Position numbers and translations under genes: made by a program. A stretch of 64,000 bases of DNA from Gammaproteobacteria bacterium (GTDB taxonomy: Bacteria; Pseudomonadota; Gammaproteobacteria; Ga0077536): positions 186,001 to 250,000 of the forward strand of contig JACKNG010000003.1 of the NCBI GenBank assembly GCA_024235015.1, in the 5' to 3' direction. Shown piece by piece: positions 48,615 through 57,214 of this stretch (the stretch's first letter is position 1; the number at the start of each line of letters is the position of its first letter). A model generated the notes under the pieces. The model searched no databases. It worked only from the letters and a program-made list of their open reading frames with translations, and was not told the origin of the DNA.

Positions 48615-49556
48615 TCAGCGCTGGTGCACCATCGGCATGCCCGGCACCGGACTCTTCACCTTGACCACGTAATCGCTGCGCACGCTGCCGATGTAGAGGT
48701 CGGTAAGGTCGGGGCCGCCCCAGGTGACGTTGGTCGGCGCGCGCAGGACGCGCCCCTCGGGGTCGCTGAGCATGGTCACGACCGCGCCCTCGGGCGTGAT
48801 GGCGACGACCTTGTTGGCCATCACCAGGGTCACCCACAGGTTGCCCGCGGCATCGAAACCGCAACCGTCGGTGAGGCCGAGCTGGCTGCGCACCTCGAGG
48901 GGCAGCGGGCGCAGGTGTTGCACCTCGTGGGCGGCGTGGCCGAGCTTGGGGCCGTAGCGCTCGGCCGCGCCGAGCGTGCCGTCGGCATGGATACGGAAAC
49001 GCACGACGTCGCAGCCGACCGTCTCGCACACGTAGAGGTAGTCCTCGGCGGCATCGAGTGCGCAGCCGTTGGCGAAATCGATGCCTTCGGCGAGCACCTG
49101 CACGCTGCCATCGGGGTCGACGCGGAAGACGAAACCGTCCTTGGGCGCGTCGGCGCCGAAGTCTTCGCCGCCCCAGGTCGAATGGGTGCACCACACGCGG
49201 TCCTGGCGGTCGATGACGGGATAGTTGCAGGTGACCAGGGGGCGGCCGTCGATCGCCTCGCAGAGGATTTCGATTGCCCCCGTCGCCGGGTCGAGACGTT
49301 GCAAGGGGCCGCGCCCGACGTCGTGACCGTAATTGGCGATGACGATGCGGCCACGGGTGTCGAGGTTGATGCCGTTGGGCGCACCGCCGGCTGCGCCGAC
49401 GCGCCGCAGGCTGCCGTCGCCCAGGACCTCGGCGCAGGCGCTGGCCTGGTCGGACAGCCACACCCGGCCGTCACGCGTGACGACGACGTCCTCGGGCCGC
49501 TGCACGCCGCGACCGACGCACTCGGCGCCGGCCAGATCGATCGGTTGCAGGTTCAT
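48615..49556 (-). CDS. SMP-30/gluconolactonase/LRE family protein
   Basis: A 313-residue six-bladed beta-propeller of the SMP-30 family: QRPEDVVVTRDGRVWLSDQ, GGAPNGINLDTRGRIVIANYGHD, DFANGCALDAAEDYLYVCET, DGCGFDAAGNLWVT. The Glu, Asn and Asp residues in these blade motifs match the metal-binding set of lactonases. No signal peptide, so cytoplasmic, unlike the exported relative at 27152-28243. It likely hydrolyses a sugar or other lactone. It is followed by the DUF7064-like gene in the same direction. Confidence 0.88.
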   Translation of the reverse strand: MNLQPIDLAGAECVGRGVQRPEDVVVTRDGRVWLSDQASACAEVLGDGSLRRVGAAGGAPNGINLDTRGRIVIANYGHDVGRGPLQRLDPATGAIEILCEAIDGRPLVTCNYPVIDRQDRVWCTHSTWGGEDFGADAPKDGFVFRVDPDGSVQVLAEGIDFANGCALDAAEDYLYVCETVGCDVVRFRIHADGTLGAAERYGPKLGHAAHEVQHLRPLPLEVRSQLGLTDGCGFDAAGNLWVTLVMANKVVAITPEGAVVTMLSDPEGRVLRAPTNVTWGGPDLTDLYIGSVRSDYVVKVKSPVPGMPMVHQR

Positions 49557-49674
49557 CGCGTGCTCCGCCCCGGTGTCTGACAGCGGGGGTCGAGTGATTG
49601 ATCGGGGGCGTGCCTCGGCCAGCTATCAACGCCTTGATGCGTGGTGTCAGGCATCGCCGAGACGCCGCCGGCCA

Positions 49675-50535
49675 TTACATGGCCCCGATGCGACGCCCGA
49701 TCGCGGCATATCGATCGAGCCAGCGCAGCACCGTGTCGCGGTCCTCGGTGGGGCAGCGCGGCATGGCGCGCACGACGAAGCCGTAATCGGCGAAACGTCG
49801 CAGGGTGTCTTCCGCGGTCTCGAAGATGTCGAACATCGAGATCTCGATCGAGTCGGGATCGCGGCCGTTGGCGCGCAGGCGCGCGTTGAGATCGGCAACG
49901 TCGGCGGCCATGTCCTCGTGGTAGACGTCGATCGGCATCCAGCCGTCGGCGAGGTCGGCGACGCGCTGGCGGCCCCACTTCGAGGCGAAGGTGCCGAGGA
50001 TGATCTTGGGATGTGGCCGGGTCACGGGCTTGGGGTAGGACCAGACGCGGTCGAAGTCGACGTAGTTGCCGTGGTAGCTCGCTTCGTCCTCGGTCCACAG
50101 CGCCTTCAGCGCCTGCAGGCGCTCGGTCAGCACCTTCCAGCGCGCCTCGAAGCGCGTGCCGTGGTTCTCCATCTCCTCGGCGATCCAGCCGGCACCGACG
50201 CCGAACTGGAAGCGGCCGTTGGACAGGCGGTCGAGGGTGGCGATGGTCTTGGCCAGCGCGATCGGCTCGTGCTGCGGCAACAGGCACACGCCGGTGCCGA
50301 CGACGAGATCCTGCGTCGCCGCGGCCGCCGCCATGCAGCTGATGAACGGATCGGACATGTGCACGTATTCGCGCGGCAGCTCGCCGCCGGCCGGGAACGG
50401 CGTGCGGCGGCTGGCCGGGATGTGGGTGTGTTCGGGAAACCACACCGAGTCGAAACCGCGTTCCTCGGCGGCGACGGCCAGTTCGTCGGCGCGGATGGTG
50501 TACTCGGTGTTGAAGCTGACGACGCCCAGGCGCAT
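49675..50535 (-). CDS. LLM class F420-dependent-type oxidoreductase
   Basis: A 286-residue luciferase-like protein of the TIGR03619 kind (MRLGVVSFNTEYTIRADELA; FDSVWFPEHTHIPASRRTPFP in shorter form SVWFPEHTHIP; TLDRLSNGRFQFGVGAGW; RPHPKIILGTF). These are often assigned as F420-dependent in actinobacteria. The EHTHIP segment is characteristic of this subgroup. It follows the aminotransferase gene by 61 bases in the same direction and could share its transcript. The substrate is unknown. Confidence 0.87.
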   Translation of the reverse strand: MRLGVVSFNTEYTIRADELAVAAEERGFDSVWFPEHTHIPASRRTPFPAGGELPREYVHMSDPFISCMAAAAATQDLVVGTGVCLLPQHEPIALAKTIATLDRLSNGRFQFGVGAGWIAEEMENHGTRFEARWKVLTERLQALKALWTEDEASYHGNYVDFDRVWSYPKPVTRPHPKIILGTFASKWGRQRVADLADGWMPIDVYHEDMAADVADLNARLRANGRDPDSIEISMFDIFETAEDTLRRFADYGFVVRAMPRCPTEDRDTVLRWLDRYAAIGRRIGAM

Positions 50536-50596
50536 GTGGTTTTCCTCCCCTCGTTGGCTACCGCCGCGCGCCCGCGCGCGACGCTTGGCGTGGTGC

Positions 50597-51937
50597 TCAG
50601 GGTGCCGCGCGGATGCCGTCGCGCACCGCCTCGACCATCGCCTCGATCTCGCCGAGGCTGGCGACGCAGGCCGGCCCGAGCGCGATGGTATCGCCGGTGT
50701 AGCGCACCATCACGCCGCGCTCGAAGCAATGCTGGAACACCTCCAGCCCGCGCATCGACGGCGCACCCGGCCGCGGCGCCAGCTCGATCGCGGCGGCGAG
50801 GCCGAGGTTGCGCACGTCGATGACGTTGGGCTCGTCGCGCAGCGCGTGCACGGCGCGTTCGAGCGAAACTTCCAGGCGGCGCGCCGCCGCGAACAGGTTC
50901 TCGTGTTCGTAGACCTCGAGCGCGGCAAGCCCGGCCGCGCAGGCCAGCGGATGGCCCGAATAGGTGTAGCCGTGGAACAGTTCGACGAGATGCTCGGGGC
51001 CGTGCATGAAAGCCTCGTGCACGGCCGCGCTGACGATGACCCCGCCCAGCGGCACGACACCCGAGGTGACGCCCTTGGCGAAGGTGACGATGTCCGGCTG
51101 CACGCCGAAGCGCTCGGCGGCGAACCAGTGGCCGAGGCGGCCGAAGCCGGTGATGACCTCGTCGAAGATGAGCAGGATGCCGTGGCGGGTGCAGATCTCG
51201 CGCAGGCGCTCGAGGTAGCCGACCGGCGGCACGATGACCCCGGCCGAGCCCTGCATGGGTTCGACGATCACCGCGGCGATGGTCGAGGCATCGTGCAGCG
51301 CGACCAGGCGCTCGAGATCCTCGGCGAGTTCCGCGCCCCATTCCGGCTGGCCGCGCGAGAAGGCCATGTGCTCGAGGTCGCGGGTGTGACGCAGGTGATC
51401 GACCCCGGGCAGCATGGCGCCGGCGAAGGCCTTGCGGTTGTTGGCCATGCCGCCGACCGCGATGCCGCCGAAACCGACGCCGTGGTAGCCGAGTTCGCGG
51501 CCGATGAGGCGGAAACGCCCGCCCTCGCCGCGCGCCTTGTGGTAGGCGAGCGCGATCTTGAGCGCGGTGTCGCAGGCCTCCGAACCCGAACCGGCGAAGA
51601 AAACATGGTTGAGATCGCCCGGGGCGCGCGCGGCCAGCGCTCCGGCGAGACGGAAGGCCTGCGGATGGTGGACCTGGAAAGCGACGGCGTAATCGAGTTC
51701 GTCGAGCTGGGCCTTGACCGCCTCGACGATGCGTGGGTGACGATGCCCGGCGTTACAGCACCACAGGCCCGACAGGCCGTCGAGCAGGCGACGGCCGTCG
51801 GGGGTGGTGTAGTACATGCCCTCGGCGCGTTCGACCAGGCGCGGCGCCTTCTTGTAGAGGCGGTTGTGGGTGAACGGTAACCACAGCGCGTCGAGGTCGA
51901 GCGCGTCGTCGTCGAGCATTCCGGCCGGCCGGCTCAT
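50597..51937 (-). CDS. Class III aminotransferase, omega-amino acid:pyruvate type
   Basis: A 446-residue PLP enzyme. The opening LWLPFTHNRLYKKAPRLVERAEG and GLSGLWCCNAGHRHPRI are those of beta-alanine/omega-amino acid:pyruvate transaminases. The PLP-binding lysine is in VTFAKGVTSG, preceded by LLIFDEVITGFGRLG. It transfers amino groups from an omega-amino acid or amine to pyruvate. ATG 51937 is preferred over 51943: GGAGG lies six bases before it, while 51943 directly abuts it. A long hairpin repeat lies immediately upstream. Confidence 0.9.
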   Translation of the reverse strand: MSRPAGMLDDDALDLDALWLPFTHNRLYKKAPRLVERAEGMYYTTPDGRRLLDGLSGLWCCNAGHRHPRIVEAVKAQLDELDYAVAFQVHHPQAFRLAGALAARAPGDLNHVFFAGSGSEACDTALKIALAYHKARGEGGRFRLIGRELGYHGVGFGGIAVGGMANNRKAFAGAMLPGVDHLRHTRDLEHMAFSRGQPEWGAELAEDLERLVALHDASTIAAVIVEPMQGSAGVIVPPVGYLERLREICTRHGILLIFDEVITGFGRLGHWFAAERFGVQPDIVTFAKGVTSGVVPLGGVIVSAAVHEAFMHGPEHLVELFHGYTYSGHPLACAAGLAALEVYEHENLFAAARRLEVSLERAVHALRDEPNVIDVRNLGLAAAIELAPRPGAPSMRGLEVFQHCFERGVMVRYTGDTIALGPACVASLGEIEAMVEAVRDGIRAAP

Positions 51938-51955
51938 CGGCATCCTCCCTCGCGA

Positions 51956-52012
51956 AGGGGGACAGTATACTTCCGGGCCGGGTAGCGGGGCCCGAAAGTA
52001 TACTGTCCCCCT
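51956..52012. repeat. Long near-perfect hairpin (REP/MITE-like element)
   Basis: Two 24-base arms (51956-51979 and 51989-52012), complementary at 23 of 24 positions, flank a 9-base loop. Each arm starts with a GGGGGACAGTATACTT-type sequence. The AGTATACT core is far more AT-rich than the surroundings. It lies between the divergent aminotransferase and LLM genes, so it is not a simple terminator. The arm sequence recalls REP-type palindromes linked to small transposases in gammaproteobacteria, but that link is from memory. Confidence 0.75.
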
Positions 52013-52057
52013 ACCGCACGCGGCCGCCCGGCCCCATCAATCGAGGAGGAGGAACCG

Positions 52058-53098
52058 ATGAACCTACGCTTTGGCCTGCTGTGGCCGTTCCGCAACCCCG
52101 CATTCAACCGCGTCGAGTGGAGCGATCTCTATCGCACCCATCTCGATCTCATCGCCGAGTCCGAGGCCATGGGCTACGACAACGCCTGGCTCACCGAGCA
52201 CCACTTCGTCGACGACGGCTACTCGCCCTCGCTGTGCACCATCGGCGGCGCGGTGGCGGCGCGCACCTCGCGCATCCGCATCGGCACCTTCCTCATCCTG
52301 CTGCCGCTGCAGAACCCCATCCGCATCGCCGAGGACTCGGCCACCATCGACCAGATCTCGGGCGGCCGCTGGGATCTCGGCGTCGGTCTCGGCTACCGCC
52401 GCAAGGAGTTCGAGGACCAGGGCATCGAGCACACCACGCGCGGCGCGCGCCTGCGTGAGGGCATCGAGATCATGCAGCGCCTGCTGTCGGGCGAATCGGT
52501 CAGCTACGAGGGCAAGTACAACTACCTCAAGGACATCCAGATCGTGCCGCCCGGGCTGCAGAAACCGCACGTGCCGATCTGGGTCGGCGCACTGGCGCCC
52601 AAGGCGATCGAGCGGGCGGCCAAGATGGGCTGCCATTTCCAGGTCGTCGGCCCGCCCAGCCTGGTCGAGATGTACGACGGCTACCTCGAGGCCGCCGGGC
52701 GCAATCCCCAGGAATACTTCACCGCCCAGCTGCGCTGGGTTCACGTCGCGCCGAGCCGCGAGCAGGCCTGGGAGAACGCCGCGCAGTCGCTGCACTACAC
52801 CGCGAGCAAGTACGCCGAGTGGTTCGCCGAGGCCAACGACAAGCCCGGCGACGACAAGGCCACCGAGGGCATCCCCTCGGTCGACGAGATCATCCGCAAG
52901 CAGGAATTCAACGTCTTCGGCGAGGAGGCCATGGTCGGTACGCCGGCCGACGTGCGCGAGATGATCGCCGACTACCGCAAGCGTGGACGGGTCACCCACC
53001 TCGTCATGGGCATGGCCCTGTCGGGGCTTGCTCCCCACCACATCCGCAACAGCATGGAAATGTTCGCCAAGGACGTCATGCCGCACTTCCGGCGCTGA
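52058..53098 (+). CDS. LLM class flavin-dependent oxidoreductase
   Basis: A 346-residue luciferase-like enzyme (MNLRFGLLWPFRNPAFNRV; DNAWLTEHHFVDDGYSPS; TIDQISGGRWDLGVGLGYR). It is similar along its length to the LLM protein at 30896-31918, including the same GTFLILLPLQNP-like strand and final MPHFRR. GAGGAGGA lies upstream of ATG 52058. A GlcG/HbpS-like gene follows after 41 bases, and both are probably expressed together. The substrate is unknown, but its neighbours (aminotransferase, P450, acetamidase) suggest degradation of a nitrogen-containing or cyclic compound. Confidence 0.89.
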   Translation: MNLRFGLLWPFRNPAFNRVEWSDLYRTHLDLIAESEAMGYDNAWLTEHHFVDDGYSPSLCTIGGAVAARTSRIRIGTFLILLPLQNPIRIAEDSATIDQISGGRWDLGVGLGYRRKEFEDQGIEHTTRGARLREGIEIMQRLLSGESVSYEGKYNYLKDIQIVPPGLQKPHVPIWVGALAPKAIERAAKMGCHFQVVGPPSLVEMYDGYLEAAGRNPQEYFTAQLRWVHVAPSREQAWENAAQSLHYTASKYAEWFAEANDKPGDDKATEGIPSVDEIIRKQEFNVFGEEAMVGTPADVREMIADYRKRGRVTHLVMGMALSGLAPHHIRNSMEMFAKDVMPHFRR

Positions 53099-53139
53099 GC
53101 GCCGGGTCATTTAGCCAACGAATCCTAAGGAATGCACAG

Positions 53140-53580
53140 ATGAGAGAACTGACACTGGTCGAAGTCGAAACCCTGCTGCGTGAAGGCATCGCCTACGCAC
53201 AGTCGCAGGGCCGCCCGAGCAGCATGGCGGTGGTCGACTTCGGCGGCCACCTGCGTGGCGGCCTGCGCCCCGAGAAGGGGCGCATCGCCAACATGACCAT
53301 CGCCGAGAAGAAAGCATGGACGGCAGTCGCCTTCCAGCGCCCCACCGACATGGTGCGCGACGTCATGCTGCCCGGGCAGTTCGGCTACGGCCTGCAGCAC
53401 ACCGACGAGCGCATCTGCATGGTCGGTGGCGGCTACCCGATCTTCGACGAGGCGGGTGACGTCATCGGCGGCATCGGCGCCAGCGGCGGCAGCATCGAGG
53501 AAGACTGCGAATGCTGCCTGGTCGGCATGCGCAAGCTCGGTTTCAAGACCGAGTTCGTCAACCCGCTGACGAAGAAGTGA
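53140..53580 (+). CDS. GlcG/HbpS family (heme-degrading-like) protein
   Basis: A 146-residue protein of the GlcG/HbpS (DUF336) family: LREGIAYAQSQGRPSSMAVVDFGGHL, the IAEKKAWTAVAFQRPT segment (KAxTA motif), GGGYPIFDEAGDVIGGIGASGG. Members bind heme or cobalamin, or serve as small accessory subunits in catabolic operons. AAGGA lies eight bases before ATG 53140. Downstream of an LLM oxidoreductase, it may help that enzyme. Two cysteines near the end (CECC region) are unusual and could bind a metal, which is speculation. Confidence 0.85.
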   Translation: MRELTLVEVETLLREGIAYAQSQGRPSSMAVVDFGGHLRGGLRPEKGRIANMTIAEKKAWTAVAFQRPTDMVRDVMLPGQFGYGLQHTDERICMVGGGYPIFDEAGDVIGGIGASGGSIEEDCECCLVGMRKLGFKTEFVNPLTKK

Positions 53581-53683
53581 GCGCGAGCCCCTGAGCCGGG
53601 GGCGGCCGGCGGCGCGCGGAGCTTCCCGCGGCGCCGCCGCCGGCTTCCTGTACGATGGCCGGCAGTCCACCCGGAGCCTGCCG

Positions 53684-55042
53684 ATGGAAGCCGGCCATTC
53701 CACCAACCCGTCCGCCCTGCCCCTGCCGCCCGGCCCGCCCTGGTGGCGCATCCACGAGGCTTTTCGCACCTCGCCGCCCGACTACATCCTCGGCCTCATC
53801 CGCGAGTACGGCGACGTCGTGCGCTTTCGCGGCGCCTTTCCCGTCTACTGCATCAACCACCCGGAGTACGTGCGCCAGATCCTGACCCGCGCCTGGCCGC
53901 AGTACACCAAGAACACCATCGACTATCGGGTCATCGCCAGCACGCTCGGCCGCGGGCTGGTCACCAACGACGGCCCCGACTGGGCGCGCCAGCGCCGGCT
54001 CATGCAGCCGATGTTCGCCAATCGCCGCATCGACACCTTCGACACCGTCATCAACGAGATGACCGAGGCCCTGGCGCGGGACTGGGCCGGGCGCGCGCCG
54101 GGCGCGACGGTGTGGCTGGAAAAGGACATGAGCCGGGTCACCTTCCAGGTCGTCAGCCGCACCCTGTTCGGCGCCGACATCGACGACGCCGCCGACGAGA
54201 TGACCGGCATCCTCGAAGTGCTCAACCAGCACCCCATGGCACTGTCCGCGCTGCTGACCCTGTGGCCGTGGCTGCCGGTACCGAGCAACCGGCGCTTCAA
54301 GCGCGTCAAGCAACGCCTCGACACCATCGTCGACGGCCTGGTCGATCTGCATCGCCGCGGTGGCGGCACACCCGACGACATCGTCCACCGCCTGCTCGCT
54401 GCGCGCGACGACGAGACCGGCGAGGGCATGGACGACGGGCAGATGCGCGACGAGATCATCACTCTCATGCTGGCCGGCCACGAGACCTCGGCCACCGCGC
54501 TGACCTGGACCTTCTGGCAGCTCGCACAGTACCCCGAGGTGGAACAGCGCCTGGTCGCCGAGCTCGACGCCGCGCTCGGCGGCGCTCCCGCGCGCGCAAC
54601 CGATCTCGCGCGCCTGCCCTACCTCAAACAAGTGGTGCAGGAATCGATGCGCCTCTACCCGCCGGTGTGGGGCATCGCACGCCGCGCCACGGAGGAAGTC
54701 GAATTCGGCGGCTACCGCATCCCGGCCGGCAGCTACCTCTCGATCACCATGTACAGCCTGCACCGCCACCCCGAGTTCTGGCCCGATCCGGAACGCTTCG
54801 ATCCCGAGCGCTTCGCGCCGGGCCGCAACGAGTCGCGTCACTCCTACGCCTACCTGCCGTTCGCCGCCGGCCCGCGCACCTGCATCGGCGCCGGCATGGC
54901 GATGCTCGAGATCCAGCTCGTGCTGGCCCTGCTGCTGCAACGTTTCCGCGTCACTCCGCTCGCCGGCCACCCGGTGGTGCCGCTGCCGGTGGTGACCTAC
55001 AAGCCGCGCTACGGCCTGCCGGTCACGCTCGCACCACGCTGA
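53684..55042 (+). CDS. Cytochrome P450
   Basis: A 452-residue soluble P450. The I-helix oxygen-activation motif is AGHETSAT, the K-helix is ESMRLYPPVWG (ExxR), the meander FDPERFAPGR follows, and the heme loop is FAAGPRTCIGAG with the Cys ligand. It lacks an N-terminal membrane anchor. Sequence features (proline-rich LPLPPGPPWW start, DYRVIASTLGRGLVTNDG) resemble the CYP102/CYP4-like lineage that hydroxylates fatty acids or alkanes, but the substrate is uncertain. No ferredoxin or reductase gene is adjacent. It is followed by acetamidase. Confidence 0.93.
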   Translation: MEAGHSTNPSALPLPPGPPWWRIHEAFRTSPPDYILGLIREYGDVVRFRGAFPVYCINHPEYVRQILTRAWPQYTKNTIDYRVIASTLGRGLVTNDGPDWARQRRLMQPMFANRRIDTFDTVINEMTEALARDWAGRAPGATVWLEKDMSRVTFQVVSRTLFGADIDDAADEMTGILEVLNQHPMALSALLTLWPWLPVPSNRRFKRVKQRLDTIVDGLVDLHRRGGGTPDDIVHRLLAARDDETGEGMDDGQMRDEIITLMLAGHETSATALTWTFWQLAQYPEVEQRLVAELDAALGGAPARATDLARLPYLKQVVQESMRLYPPVWGIARRATEEVEFGGYRIPAGSYLSITMYSLHRHPEFWPDPERFDPERFAPGRNESRHSYAYLPFAAGPRTCIGAGMAMLEIQLVLALLLQRFRVTPLAGHPVVPLPVVTYKPRYGLPVTLAPR

Positions 55043-55121
55043 CGGCAGCTTGCCGCGCGCCGCGCGCTGCGCCGAGAATGACGCGGCGACGGCAACCGCG
55101 TCATCCGGGGAGGAACGAGCG

Positions 55122-56111
55122 ATGCAGACGATCAAGCGCGGGGAGGTCACCCGCTACGCCTTCGACTACCACGACGAACCGGTGCTGGAAGTGGCGCTCG
55201 GCGAGGCTTTCCAGGTCGAGACCGACGACGCCCTCACCGGCCTCATCGCCGATGACAGCGACACGCCGACCGTGCACCGCATGGTCGGCGACCCGCACAT
55301 GGACGCGTTGCTGAAAGGCTCGCCGCCATTCTTCAACCCGGTGGTCGGCCCGATTTATGTCAAGGGCGTGGCGGCCGGCGACGTGCTCGCCGTGCACATC
55401 GACTTCGTCGAACCCTGGCGCTACGGCTTCACCGGCATCATCCCCGGCGTCGGCCCGCTGGCCGATTCGCGCAAGTGGGCCGATTGCGCCGAGGCCCACG
55501 TGCAGGTCATCGAACACCTGCCGGGGCCCTCCGGCACCACGCGCGACGGCAAAGGGCGCTACTCCGACAAGCTGACCTGGGACCTGCAGCCCTTCATCGG
55601 CACGCTCGCGACCTGCGCCGAGCGCGAAGTCCACACCTCGCTGCTCGGCCAGGGTGCCTTCGGTGGCAACATCGACTGCCGCGACATCCGCGCCGGCCAC
55701 ACCGTGTATCTCAACAGCTACCACGACGGTGCGCTCCTCTACGTCGGCGACGTCCACGGCGGCCAGGGCGACACCGAGTTCACCGCGCTCGCCGACGAGA
55801 CCCGTGCCACCGTCCAGCTCCGTTGCGACGTGGTGAAGAACAAGCGCCTGCCCTGCGTGCGTATCGACAAGCCGGATTCGATCGTCGCCGTCGGCATCAA
55901 CCTGCCTCTGGAGCACGCCGTCTACGATGCCTGCGACAACATGATGGAATGGCTCAAGGAGGACTACGGCATCAGCGGCAAGGACAGCTACCTGCGCTTC
56001 TCCGCCGACCCCGCCTTCCGCGTGCGCGTATACCAGATGGTACGCGCGATGACGGCGCGCCACGTGGCCGGCGCCGAGTACCCCAAGGACCGCCTGTTCC
56101 CGGCCTTCTGA
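55122..56111 (+). CDS. Acetamidase/formamidase family protein
   Basis: A 329-residue enzyme of the FmdA/AmdA family that hydrolyses short amides: NPVVGPIYVKGVAAGDVLAVHI, HTSLLGQGAFGGNIDCRDI, GDVHGGQGDTEFTA, typical zinc and active-site regions. GGGGAGGA precedes ATG 55122. It lies 79 bases after the P450 gene. Together with the nearby amidase (58881-60296) and aminotransferase, it could release ammonia from an amide or formamide product. In contrast to formamidases of 400 residues it is of the shorter type. Confidence 0.88.
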   Translation: MQTIKRGEVTRYAFDYHDEPVLEVALGEAFQVETDDALTGLIADDSDTPTVHRMVGDPHMDALLKGSPPFFNPVVGPIYVKGVAAGDVLAVHIDFVEPWRYGFTGIIPGVGPLADSRKWADCAEAHVQVIEHLPGPSGTTRDGKGRYSDKLTWDLQPFIGTLATCAEREVHTSLLGQGAFGGNIDCRDIRAGHTVYLNSYHDGALLYVGDVHGGQGDTEFTALADETRATVQLRCDVVKNKRLPCVRIDKPDSIVAVGINLPLEHAVYDACDNMMEWLKEDYGISGKDSYLRFSADPAFRVRVYQMVRAMTARHVAGAEYPKDRLFPAF

Positions 56112-56172
56112 GCCGCGGGCGCCACGACGCACCCGGCCGCTCAGACGCCCAGCCCCGACGGAGTAAACCAGC

Positions 56173-56787
56173 ATGCCCACGCGACGCCGCTTCGTCGGCG
56201 CGACCCTCGCCGCGCCCCTGGTCGCGACCCTGCCCTGCGCGGTCCACGCCGCCGCCACCATCCATCGCCTCGAGGGCGCGGTGTTCGTCAACGATCGCCG
56301 CGCCGATGCGCAGGCTGCCATCGCGCCCGGCGACGCCATCGTCGTCGGCCACGATGGCCGGCTCGAGTTCAGCCTCGGCGAGGACAGCTACCGGCTCGGC
56401 CCGCGTAGCGCGCTGACGCTGGAAGGCGGCACGGTGCTGGGCGCGCTGCGCCTGCTCACCGGCACCCTGCTGGCGGTGTTCGGCGAGCGCCGCGCACGCC
56501 TGCCGGTGCACACCGGCTTCGCCACCATCGGCATCCGCGGCACCGGCGTCTTCCTCGCCGCCGCCCCGCGCCGCCTCTACACCTGTACCTGCTACGGCAC
56601 CACCGACCTCGTCGGTGGTGGTGTCGACGACGTCGTCACCGCCACCCATCACACCGCCCACGTGCTGGCCGCGGCCGCGGACGGCCGCCTCCACCTCACG
56701 CCGGCGGCGATGCAGGATCACGGCGACGACGACCTGCGCGCGCTCGAAGCACACCACGGCCGCGTGCCGGCCTTCGACCGCGGCTGA
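56173..56787 (+). CDS. FecR-like domain protein with Tat-type leader
   Basis: A 204-residue exported protein. Its leader MPTRRRFVGATLAAPLVAT contains RRRF, consistent with a twin-arginine signal. The mature part is a FecR-type beta fold: VFVNDRRADAQAAIAPGD, RLEFSLGEDSYRLGPRSAL, RLPVHTGFATIGIRGTGVFL, then CTCYGTTDLV with paired cysteines. FecR proteins in this stand-alone form have no transmembrane signalling segment. Function unknown; no sigma factor or TonB receptor lies nearby, so iron signalling is unlikely. The EamA-like gene follows after 16 bases. Confidence 0.78.
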   Translation: MPTRRRFVGATLAAPLVATLPCAVHAAATIHRLEGAVFVNDRRADAQAAIAPGDAIVVGHDGRLEFSLGEDSYRLGPRSALTLEGGTVLGALRLLTGTLLAVFGERRARLPVHTGFATIGIRGTGVFLAAAPRRLYTCTCYGTTDLVGGGVDDVVTATHHTAHVLAAAADGRLHLTPAAMQDHGDDDLRALEAHHGRVPAFDRG

Positions 56788-56803
56788 ACGGGGACCGCCG
56801 GCG

Positions 56804-57214
56804 ATGAACCCATGGGTGTGGGCCGGCCTCGCCTGCTGCGCGATGTGGGGCCTGAGCCGCTTCTTCCCCAAGCTCGCCACCCGGCACATCGATCCCCAGA
56901 GCGCCTTCGCCTTCGAAGTCGCCGGCGAGGCGCTCATCGCCATCGCGATCCTGGCCGGGGTCGGTTTCCGTCCCAACCTGCAGTTGCGTGGCGTGTTCTA
57001 CGCCTTGCTGGCCGGGGTTTTCGGCGGTCTCGGCGTCTATGCCTACCTGCTCGGCGCGCAGCGCGGCCAGGTTTCCCAGCTGGTGATCGTGTCGGCGCTC
57101 TACCCGGTCATCACCGTGCTGCTGGGGGTGCTGGTACTCGGTGAACCCTTCACCGCGCGCCAGCTAGCGGGCCTCGTGCTCGCCCTTGCCGCGATCCTGC
57201 TGGTCGCCACCTGA
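56804..57214 (+). CDS. Small EamA/DMT-family membrane transporter (half-size)
   Basis: A 136-residue protein with four to five membrane helices and one EamA domain: WVWAGLACCAMWGLSRFFPK, FEVAGEALIAIAILAGVGF, VFYALLAGVFGGLGVYAYLLG, LVIVSALYPVITVLLGVLVLGE, AGLVLALAAILLVAT. Full DMT carriers have two such domains, so this one must pair with itself or a partner. Its final 51 bases overlap the 3' end of the opposite-strand metallophosphoesterase gene. It is encoded directly behind the FecR-like gene. The transported compound is unknown. Confidence 0.83.
   Translation: MNPWVWAGLACCAMWGLSRFFPKLATRHIDPQSAFAFEVAGEALIAIAILAGVGFRPNLQLRGVFYALLAGVFGGLGVYAYLLGAQRGQVSQLVIVSALYPVITVLLGVLVLGEPFTARQLAGLVLALAAILLVAT

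Noticed and set aside
52819..53140. An extended GlcG-like protein fused to part of the LLM gene
   Set aside because: The extension is out of frame with the LLM gene, is arginine-rich, and the SD lies before ATG 53140.
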